This document shows positions 56,401 through 64,000 of a stretch of 64,000 bases of DNA, piece by piece. Below the pieces are notes generated by a model. That model was not told the origin of the DNA. It worked only from the letters and a program-made list of their open reading frames with translations, and did no database searches. Source of the DNA: Roridomyces roridus (Eukaryota > Basidiomycota > Agaricomycetes > Agaricales > Mycenaceae); NCBI GenBank assembly GCA_029378245.1, contig JARKIF010000029.1, forward strand, positions 434,001-498,000, read 5' to 3'. The position numbers were made by a program, and so were the translations under genes. Position 1 is the first letter of the stretch; every line of letters begins with the position of its first letter.

Positions 56401-56553
56401 AATGTCGATTTTTTGAAGAATGGTGTACCTGCGAGTATCATTGCGACCCTCGTCATTGCGACGATTGGGTACCTTTTGATACTGGCTACTGGGTGCGTTT
56501 TCTACATCCATTCCATGTATTCTCGCCTCACGTCTGGTTTTAGAGTCCACTAA
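53469..56553 (+). CDS. SPX-domain low-affinity phosphate transporter (Pho90/Pho91-like)
   Basis: An N-terminal SPX domain senses inositol pyrophosphates; the C-terminal divalent-anion:sodium-symporter-type domain carries phosphate. Exon 1 is MKFS (53469-53479), spliced to SSLKFNAVADWWDEYIAY. SPX continues with YDTRLLFKRRITTLYISITS, then YVEVNYSGFRKILKK. An acidic/Ser insert (EEDEDDDDDDSISHSP) interrupts it. The frame change near 54127-54186 is explained by a 59-base intron. About twelve membrane helices follow (VAMAVAVAIFAALLAFPVVE, IMLLIGGFTISSALS, LIFITGLICSAGMGMPVSGF). ANIGGQSSPISSPQN and MGMPVSGFPNQTA are the family's two substrate-loop motifs. Final exon ends TGVH, stop 56551-56553. Confidence 0.88.
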
Positions 56554-56659
56554 TGCGCTCGTCTACGATGTTCTGTGGAGTATATATGTACGACACAAAT
56601 ACATTATAATGGTGAGTTGATGAGTTGACTTTCGAACACCCAGCCACCTGGGTCTTCTG

Positions 56660-56908
56660 GTTCTATCCCGAGAACCCGGACGTCTTGCGCGGTCAGTACC
56701 TGGACGAGTGTCGGGTTTATGAACCTTCCGATTGGGTTATTAGCGCAGAAGGAAGGAAAGCGCAGGAGTTGATTTGGGTGCGTTCCCATTCGTCTTATCC
56801 ATTCGGTGTTCAGGATGTTTCGTCTAGAATGAGCTGCTCCAAACTCTGGGACATGTGGACACGAGGGTTTTGGATGTGGCGGAGAAATACTTGACTCGTT
56901 CGGCGTAG
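56660..56908 (+). pseudogene. Duplicated C-terminal fragment of the short-chain dehydrogenase
   Basis: The frame reads NPDVLRGQYLDECRVYEPSD, then WVISAEGRKAQELIW. After an intron it continues NELLQTLGHVDTRVLDVAEK, YLTRSA and TAG. It is almost the same as the end of the gene at 49855-51143 and keeps its intron. The catalytic N-terminal two thirds are absent, so no enzyme can result. Confidence 0.85.
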
Positions 56909-57119
56909 ATACTTGCAATAGATTCGTGGGTAGGGTATTGCTAACCAGGAGCACTACAAAGGCGTGCAGTTTGAATCCTAGAATGCAAGCTGTGAGCCTG
57001 CCCAGCACACCCGGCGCCTACCCGTAGAACCTCGTTCGAATCGAGATCCAGCCGTTTTCTACTTTCCACTCTGGATGTAAGCTTGGAATGCGAAAGCTCA
57101 CGCAGATGCCGCCACGGAA

Positions 57120-57741
57120 TCAACGATCCCGCTTTTTGTGAATCTCGTCTATGATCTCCGACAACCTCCCCTTCGCAAGCCCGAAACGAAGAACCTCCGG
57201 ATGTGCGCGTATCTCTTCCAGCGTCAATAGCCCAGGCGGCCTCTGCACGAACGGGACCTTGACCCAAGTGCCATTCTCCATCTCCTCCTCGAACCGCTGC
57301 ACAAAATCATCATGCGATTCGAACGTGCCCGTAAATCGCTTCAAATCGAGGATCTCGGCAGGAAAGTGCCAGTAGTACTCCCCGCCAGCGTGGAACACGA
57401 ATTTGGAGCTGCGGACTTGATGTGCGAGGGGCTCGATCCAGGCTGTGATTCCAAAAGAATCCTGGAGGTTGTCTTGATAGATGTCGAGGTCGTTGTACTT
57501 CCAGGACTTCCAGTCGCAGGACCATCCGTCGGGGAGAATTGTACCGGGTTGGGGTCGGTAAGAAACGTTGTACCTATCCTCCAAGTGATATACGTGCTCC
57601 TGAGAGAAATGGATGCTTAGTAGTGATGTGAGAACGGGAGGAATTGAACCATACCAAGCGGCGCACCGTCATGTTGAACTTGAATCTCGGGAATTCGGGC
57701 CTTGGATGAGGTCGAAGTCCATTGACGAGTAGACGAAACAT
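57120..57741 (-). CDS. Hypothetical protein, 188 aa
   Basis: Two exons (57741-57655, 57599-57120). The N-terminus, MFRLLVNGLRPHPRPEFPRF, is basic and without acidic residues for ~14 positions, so it might be a mitochondrial presequence. The rest is Trp/Tyr-rich and soluble (LPDGWSCDWKSWKYNDLDIY, GGEYYWHFPAEILDLKRF), with an acidic helix (DDFVQRFEEEMENG) and a basic end (SEIIDEIHKKRDR). No known domain was recognised. The intact reading frame and clean splice support a real gene. Its broken sister lies at 51358-51540 beside the dehydrogenase, in the same tail-to-tail arrangement. Confidence 0.72.
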
Positions 57742-58090
57742 AGGGGAGCTGTGGTCGTGGTCGTGCGGCCGCTGTCTTATACTTATGACCGATTGCAATT
57801 AATGGTGATCCGCCCCCTGAGATCCGCCCAGTTTATTTGAAATCCCGCCGAGTCCGAAATAATGATTCCAGCCTCCAGGCTCGTGGAGAAGAGTACGTGG
57901 GGCGAACGTGATATAAAGTTGGCTCCTTTTGACCCATCAGACGTTGCCGACCTCAGCTGCGCGCCGCGTTTTCGCCGACTGAATGAAATGCTCTTGGCGC
58001 CTTTGAAGTTCGACCAGATTTCAACCGCACCGTCTGGACCGCGTGCAGGACGGTCTTTAACAGTAAAGGTGATTCAACTCGGTCAATCTA
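57742..58090. other. Intergenic
   Basis: Promoter side of the gene at 57120. No clear elements seen. Confidence 0.3.
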
Positions 58091-58385
58091 CTATGTGTTG
58101 GTACATGCCGTTGGTTTCAAACGAAGGGTTACAATGACATTCGCCTGCACCCCATACGCAAGGACACGATCATCCTTCTGAACCTGGAATGAAAGCCTCT
58201 TCCCTCCATCCCAGGTGATCGTCATACTCTCCTCGCCGTAACGCGACCAATGATTCTGGTTCCACGACTCGTTTTGCTTTGGCTGAATAGTGAATAGTGT
58301 AGTCTCGGACGCTTCCGTTGTCGTTGGTGTTGGAAGTGACGGAGAGGACGATGGAGGTGGATGCGTAGTTGGAGATCCAGACCAT
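58091..58385 (-). pseudogene. Small beta-rich protein gene broken by a 7-bp duplication
   Basis: Start MVWISNYASTSIVLSVTSNT (ATG at 58385). At 58299-58286 the 7-base word AATAGTG (plus strand) is present twice in tandem. Counting it once keeps one frame open as DYTIQPKQNESWNQNHWSRY and ESMTITWDGGKRLSFQV up to a TAG at 58093-58091, about 95 residues. As written, the frame shifts and ends at 58170. A TATAAATCCA word (58550-58541, minus strand) and a probable 5'-leader intron lie upstream. The alternating beta pattern resembles small unnamed basidiomycete proteins. It could also be a real gene with the shorter, shifted end. Confidence 0.5.
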
Positions 58386-58559
58386 CGTTTCTGTCAATGG
58401 GCGCTGTGAGAGATGGAAGACAAAATTATCAGTGGGGTTCGGAGCATGCTCACCGATTCCAAGATGATTGATTGTTCGCGAAGATAAAAGGGCCGCGATG
58501 CGAATGGCAGTTCAGTCTGGGAGATCAAGAGGTCTCGAGCTGGATTTATAGGTTTTCCG

Positions 58560-59763
58560 AGAACCGGATTCGGCAAACACGTGTGTCTGCATGGTCTTGG
58601 GTCAGAATAGCCTGTTGAGTGCATTTGCTACCTCGTGGCGGGTTCAAGCCAATCTCAGAAGAATTTGCGCGTGTCACGATCGGAGAGGCCTGCGACAAAA
58701 TCCTTATTGCTTGTACATACGCTACTACATGAGTAAACGATGATATGACCTGGCAACGAATTCGGTCAGCATATCGAAATAACATCAGAAGCGAGTGCAA
58801 GGAAGAATCAGAAAAGAAGGCTCAAGAGCCAAGTAAAATAGCCGGTGAAATATCAATCGACTCTCCGAGCCGTGCCCGAGGGCGGGCTCCAGAGCGTCAT
58901 ATGGCCCCGGCGTGTCTCATCAGGAGGAAGTGGAAGTGAAAACGAAACTCACAATTATAGTGGAACGGACGGTATCCGATGGGACAAACATCTGCTCATG
59001 GCCAGCGACGTCTTGTGAAAAACTCGTCAAAACGCTAGGAAAGCTTGGAGGATAAAGACGCAGCAGTTGTTTCCACGTCCAAGTCAAGCACAATGTCGCT
59101 TCCCAGACCGTGAAACTTGACGGGTGGAGCGCTTCGATTACTTCAAGATGCGTTGGTCAATCGAGTTGTGACGGATGTGATAGTGGACGCACCTCGGGAT
59201 CGGGGGACGCAGATGAGAGCTCACCAGCGCTCCGGCCTCCGTCCGAAACCTCAAGTCCCGTCGCCTCCGAGCTACATGGTACGTTTGCGGTCGTCCGGCT
59301 CCAGTACTGGCGAATCAGCAGACGAGAACGTGGGCCTTCGTCTCGAGGCGAGAGGCGTCATCCGAGCCAAGTGAGAGCGAGATTGAACGCTCGAGGAGGA
59401 GAGGACATGGGTGTCGTGGAAGAGAAAAGATTGATGTCACTGAGTGACTGATCCCTCTTGCCTTCGACGACGACGACGACGAGCGTACCGTCTGCCCTCA
59501 AGTCTCGTCCCTTCCAATCCCAGCGGCCCGACACTCGATCCATTGCCTGCATTCTCCATACGATCCCGCGGAATCATTATGGAGAGGTCTCATCGCCTCC
59601 CCAAGCTGCCCGACGCTCCAGGTCTACAAAATCCATTCAAAAGCGCTCTGGGTCGGTCTAGACCACTATTCATTGGGCGGATGCCCCCGCGGAACGTACT
59701 GAGACAGGGGGCGGACCACTGCGGCTCCACAGGTCTTACCTCGAGGAAAGGGGTGTCAGAGCG
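58560..59763. other. Intergenic
   Basis: Several overlapping plus-strand open frames of 60-110 codons are present near 59110-59660, none with a domain or clear splice structure. No gene is supported. Confidence 0.35.
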
Positions 59764-59770
59764 TATAAAA
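59764..59770 (+). promoter_or_regulatory. TATA box
   Basis: TATAAAA, 77 bases before the ATG at 59847, in a GC-rich context. Confidence 0.65.
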
Positions 59771-59846
59771 GCTGGGCCAGGATGGAGGACTTGCTCATCG
59801 ACTCACTCGTCTCACATCTACTCCATCATCTTTTATACGTACCAAA

Positions 59847-61024
59847 ATGCACTCTACCACTCACGGACTGGGAGTCGTCAAGGTGCGTTCTTCGTCTCAT
59901 ATCTACTGCTTGCACTGACCGCACCACGCAGGACCTTCTCATCCGTCTACAAAAGACCTACGATTGCAACACCTGTGGCCTCTCCTTCTCAAGTAGCGAC
60001 GACCTCCGCTGGGTGAGTCCATGATCCAACGTGTATTGCGTCCGTCACTGACTTCTCGCAGCATACACGTCGCAAGGAATGCGACGAGGACGACGTAGAT
60101 AACTTTCACCGTCACCGTCAGGAGCAGGCGCACCTCCTCCGTTCTCGCCGTGACTCAGATGCGTCGACCGAAAGTGACGAGTCGGGACATTCCCTCCACC
60201 ACCTCCTCCCCTCCCAAGGGCGTGTCGACGCAGTCGTCAACCAGATACGTCGCTGGGCCCCGTCGACCTCGGACGACTCAGACGGGGAGCACTCTTTCTT
60301 CCCAACGCACGCGAGTGCCAGGATTGGCGCCGTCGTAGACAGAATTCGCCATCGCGGTGATTTCGAGCCAGCCCTGCCCCCTGCCATGCGCAAATACTCC
60401 GTGGGCACGCGTCACCCTGTCCCACCACCTTTCACGCCCCGGGAGCCTGTCTTGGCAAGCTCCAAGGCTGCTCCCCCACTTCCACCCCGTCCCCAATCCA
60501 ACGTGCAGAGCAAGTACCCGTTGGCATCCTCGTCTCACGCAGTACCACCCCCTCTTCCCCCGCGTCACCAATCTGACGCTGTAGCACGTCCTCGTGCTTC
60601 TACGACCCCATCCCGTCGTGCACCGCCACCAATACCTCCCCGTCACTCTGACGCTGCAGGACGTCTGCGTGCCTCGACGATGCCCTCCCATTGCTCATCA
60701 CCGCTTGCCCCTCGTCCCCAAGCAGACGTTGCGACATCTTCGGGGCACCACGCTTGGTACGAACAGACTCCGAGATCACGACTGCCTCCTCGGGCAGAGG
60801 CCGACGCTGCACTCGAGAAGATTCATTCTCGTCGTCCCGCGGGGATGGAGTTGTCTTTACCCGCGTGGAGCCCGCCTTGGGGTGATTGGGCTAACGAGTA
60901 TCCGCGTCCGAGACTTCCGTCGCGGGAGCAGGTCGCTGCTCTTAGGAAGTGGAGGCATCGGCCGAGGGAGGAGGTTATCGCGTTTATGGCGTCGGAGGCG
61001 GAGGCGGGGCGTTCGGCAGCGTGA
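59847..61024 (+). CDS. Single C2HC zinc finger and proline-rich protein
   Basis: Exon 1 encodes MHSTTHGLGVVK (59847-59882). The second exon carries YDCNTCGLSFSSSDDLRW, and the third begins HTRRKEC. Together these make a C2H2-like finger whose last ligand would be Cys (C-x2-C-x12-H-x5-C). The rest, about 300 residues, is disordered, with Ser/Asp stretches and three proline segments (AAPPLPPRPQ, VPPPLPPRHQ, APPPIPPRHS). Each segment fits the class II SH3 ligand PxxPxR. The segments sit in imperfect repeats of ~40 residues. A nuclear or cortical adaptor role is possible; nothing more specific can be said. Stop TGA 61022-61024. Confidence 0.72.
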
Positions 61025-61615
61025 TGGGTGGTGACCTCCATGGACTCGAGTTAAAGAAATGTACCCCTACGTTATCGTGCGCACTCTGTATTTGCTGTGA
61101 TATCTGCTATTTCAATTGCTTTCTTCATCTTAGTCCTCGCAATGCTCCTGCCCATTCTCTTGCTCTCGTTATGGAATGCCTGTCTGTCGGAAGGGTCACG
61201 CTGCGCATCGGGAGGCCACGATTCGGGAGCCAATGTCTGGTACCGGTGCATTCTTCTCAAGTAAACACCGCGCATTGACCGCACCCCATCTCACCTGCAG
61301 AGACTCGGGTGCTCTTCGAATTCCCTTCTAATGACGTCCTCCTCATTCTGGTTCTGTATTCCGCCACGAGCCCACCAAGGGTCAACTGTTCGTCGACGTT
61401 CGTCCGTTATAAAAGATTCGGGCCCATCTCACATTTTGAATCGTCTTCTAAGGACGTCGGCCTTTCTCCGCCCTTCCTTCTCGGAGCTCGGAGGCGGCAG
61501 GCCACCGCTTATATACGCGTCTTGGAGTTGTTTGGTCCACGCGCGGGCCAATTGTTCGTGGGGAGAGCGGCACGGGTGTTCGGAATTCCATTGTTCTTCC
61601 AACCTAAGCGAGGGT
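61025..61615. other. Intergenic
   Basis: No gene is supported. The last bases hold the promoter of the next gene. Confidence 0.3.
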
Positions 61616-61616
61616 C

Positions 61617-61623
61617 ATATAAG
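61617..61623 (+). promoter_or_regulatory. TATA box
   Basis: ATATAAG, ending 43 bases before the ATG at 61666. It supports that ATG as the start, instead of the in-frame codons inside the third exon. Confidence 0.55.
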
Positions 61624-61665
61624 TGAGAGTGCGCGGCATCCACCCGAGCACTCTCCACCCACACC

Positions 61666-63050
61666 ATGCCCCTCAGTAATCTCGCTGTCTTGAACCGTTT
61701 TCTGTCCGAGGACGTAGTCCAGTCCCATTTCAAGGTATTTCTCTCTCTTGCAACATATCTGCCTGTATTGACGCTTGCTTCAGGATAAGCGCTTACACCC
61801 CGTGCACTCCCCTCGCGCCACGATATACCCCGTGCGCAACTTCCTCGTGTTCCAATGGCAATGCCACTCGCTAAATATTGGCACAGGGCAAAATAGCCCA
61901 ACTTCCAGCGGAAATCCTCACCATTGTCCTCGGTTTCTGTGTCCACAGCGGCAACCACAACTCCGTTACCGCCCGCGTGCCGTGGATCTTTGAGCTCTCG
62001 CATGTGTGCCACCTCTGGCGCTCACTTATTCAGAGCACCCGCGCTTTTTGGTCGACAATCGTAGTCGACCCAAGCGCAGGGGGGTTCTCCATTCCAGCTC
62101 TCAAACAGCATATCCGTCACGCCTCCAAATGCCTTCATTTGTTTGTGGCAATGCGCGAATCCTTAGGCAGAACGGATGTGAGAGTCGAGAAGGAGGCGCT
62201 AGAGCTCTTGGTGTCAACGTCGGAGCGTTGGGTCGCTGCCTATCTGGAGAGGACTCATCACCGTGAAGTATTGAACTTGGTTCACAACAAGCTCCCACTT
62301 GAGGAGCTGCATTGCGCACGGCTGGTTGCTCAACGTGACTTCATCCAACCTTTCCAAGTTGCACCGCGGTTGAAGCAACTGTCCTCGACGTCGCTTATTT
62401 TCCGGCATGATCTGCAGGTACCGTGGGGGCAGCTCATCGTGCTGAGGGTCGGAATATTTTCTCCAGCCATCTTGCACGCGCCGGGATTGCTTTGCCTTCA
62501 AGAGCTGTACATCTCGCTTTTGGCGCCCCAGGAACCCGTCACCATTCCTTCTCTCAAGCTGCTCTCCGTTGCTCATACACTCTCTCTTGGAGGCTTGGTC
62601 GTGCCCTCCCTTCAACGCCTCATCGTCGCAGAATTACCCGATTCTGAGCCACAACCCGACGACAATCTGAGCCAACTCGAGGCATTCACGGCACGTACCC
62701 CCTCCATTTCCTCGCTCTCCATTACCTCCACCTTCCGCTCTCCTGCGGCTCTCGCCCGGATTTTTCGCTCGCTTCCCTCGCTGACCGCAGCGACGTTTCA
62801 CATCCAAGGCTTCGACGACGCGCTCTTGGTCGTGCTTCGAGACCATACCATCGCGAGCCAAATCACCGAGTTGGGATTCCAGCTTCACGGTGCGGATTTG
62901 GATGAGGGAATGTTGCGCCAGCTGCAAGAGATGCTCATCGTTCGCGCGCAGCACACGAGTCTCGCCTCGTTGAGTTGGTTTGGGAGTAGACTCCCCGAGT
63001 CCACGGCTGCGTTACTTGGGCATTTCGTGGACCTGAAATACGTAGTGTGA
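61666..63050 (+). CDS. F-box/leucine-rich protein, 431 aa
   Basis: The F-box reads IAQLPAEILTIVLGF, then FELSHVCHLWRSLIQSTRAF, followed by leucine-rich stretches (LPLEELHCARLVAQ, LCLQELYISLLAP, LQRLIVAELPDSE). The open frame of the last exon has no ATG at its head. I therefore add exons 61666-61734 (MPLSNLAVLNRFLSEDVVQS) and 61784-61846, joined by introns 61735-61783 and 61847-61886. The second intron is short (40 bases) but contains a CTAAAT branch-like word and keeps phase. The total is an exact multiple of three. The first two exons are less certain than the F-box. Presumed SCF substrate adaptor. Confidence 0.78.
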
Positions 63051-63532
63051 TCTGCCCAATGTGTACGCTCTCCAACCTCTATCACGACCTGTTGTTTGTA
63101 AGATTCCAGTGTAATTCATGGACCGAACATTCAAAAACACTCCACCTCGAAAAACTACCTGTCCAAACCGCCATGATCTTGAATTCTATTTCAATCTCTC
63201 AACGAAGCATCCTACTCTCCATCCGGCGACCAAATACGGAGAATCTTCCGGCCATGGGGAGGGACGTACTTCAACAGCATCTTAAACCCCTCCCCCGAAT
63301 TTCTGAGATTCCAGCAATATCCATCTCCTCGCGCAGGAACGTGACGTCGACAAGATACAGGCGTTGGTTCGCCCAGCGTGTTGGTAGCGGTCAAGATGGA
63401 TCCAAAGCTGGCGAAACAAACGCGTCGCTTCGAACCGAATGGAAATTGATGATGACGTTCATTCAATTCCATACAGGATACATACGTATCCCACCGGAGC
63501 AATTGGTGAGAATTAACCAAAAGTTATCCCCC
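63051..63532. other. Intergenic between convergent genes
   Basis: Nothing is supported. Confidence 0.3.
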
Positions 63533-64000
63533 TTACTTCAAATGTGCCTTGATAAACGCCAAAGACGTATCGAATGCCCCCTGTTTTGCCGCGACCTGCA
63601 CCGGATCGGACTGGATGTTACTCGTCAGTTTTCACATCCCGCACTCTCGCACGAGCTACTCACCGCATTGGCACGCACGGCAAACCCATGGCCGACTCCA
63701 TCAAACTGTCTCCTCTCATACCCCGGCGGATATTGCCCATCTCCAAGTACACCGTCCGTAACGAGCGCCAACGCAGGCGTGAATCCTGTATCGAGTTCGG
63801 CATTGTTGATTTCGATGGCGACGTGCGATACTGCTTTGATCAGGTCAATGTCGTCGGGGACGGAGAGCGAGGAGGGGTGCGCGGTCGTGCCGACGGTGAT
63901 GGTGTTATTTTGAACGAGTCGGATTGTGTAGAGACCTGAGATGGGATGAGGATATCTTACGATTAATGAACCAACTAGACACGCACCGCCAAAGCAATAC
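63533..64000 (-). CDS. Dienelactone hydrolase-family protein, C-terminal part
   Basis: An alpha/beta hydrolase; its 5' end lies beyond the window. The very edge encodes YCFGG, the nucleophile elbow of the family (Cys instead of Ser), which is split by an intron (about 63984-63939). Downstream are AVSHVAIEINNAELDTGF, a plausible acid-residue region, and GVGHGFAVRANA with the catalytic His. A last exon follows (SDPVQVAAKQGAFDTSLAF, ending IKAHLK, stop 63535-63533). Family members open lactones or hydrolyse related esters of aromatic breakdown; in fungi many are generalists with unknown substrates. Confidence 0.82.

Noticed and set aside
1..64000. CRISPR arrays, riboswitches, operons
   Set aside because: Spliced eukaryotic genes throughout; no regularly spaced short repeats or bacterial-type signals.

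Overview
The window reads as a gene-dense stretch of a filamentous basidiomycete (Agaricomycotina) genome. Coding regions are cut by many short introns of about 45-60 bases, mostly GT-AG with a few GC-AG. The gene families are typical mushroom-forming-fungus families: expanded F-box/leucine-rich proteins, a NACHT-type STAND protein, a DUF6534-like membrane protein, a cytochrome P450, an RBR ubiquitin ligase and small secreted proteins. No rRNA, tRNA or CRISPR was seen. Most gene models below were spliced by eye, so exon edges are inferred from reading frame, splice signals and paralogues.

Layout. 0-3.3 kb: 3' part of an F-box gene, a decayed MYND-finger copy and a chimeric membrane-protein gene. 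3.3-7.3 kb: gene-poor, with a 639-bp non-autonomous hAT element. 7.3-11.4 kb: the exportin-1 (CRM1) gene. 11.7-16.8 kb: three single-pass membrane-protein genes. 17-19.8 kb: two related transposons, one inserted in the other. 20.6-25.8 kb: a Ser-rich protein, two MYND-finger genes, an F-box gene and an inverted F-box relic. 26.3-29.0 kb: two more single-pass membrane proteins. 30.1-32.4 kb: P450. 33-39.5 kb: a Gly-rich secreted protein, an F-box protein, a small MITE, an RBR E3 ligase and a 12-cysteine secreted protein. 41-44.8 kb: a DUF6534-like protein, a composite transposon remnant and a second hAT element. 46.8-49.4 kb: NACHT/STAND gene with a frameshift. 49.9-57.7 kb: a short-chain dehydrogenase and an SPX-domain phosphate transporter, flanked by a duplicated block and holding a third hAT element. 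58-64 kb: a small frameshifted gene, a C2HC/proline-rich protein, an F-box protein and the 3' end of a dienelactone hydrolase-like gene.

The most interesting theme is a local family of six single-pass membrane proteins between 2.3 and 29 kb. They share a Ser/Thr-rich outer part, one membrane helix, a basic stop-transfer stretch and a cytoplasmic tail ending in a [L/P]PxY motif, the class of peptide bound by WW domains of Nedd4/Rsp5-type ubiquitin ligases. Five of them begin with a five-base first coding exon (ATGAA or ATGAG) split from the rest by an intron. Three share the same core-promoter words. One looks like a fusion of the two subtypes, and one carries a duplicated exon. The second theme is well-preserved mobile DNA: four insertions with perfect 8- or 9-bp target-site duplications, plus a block duplication in which each copy kept a different gene.
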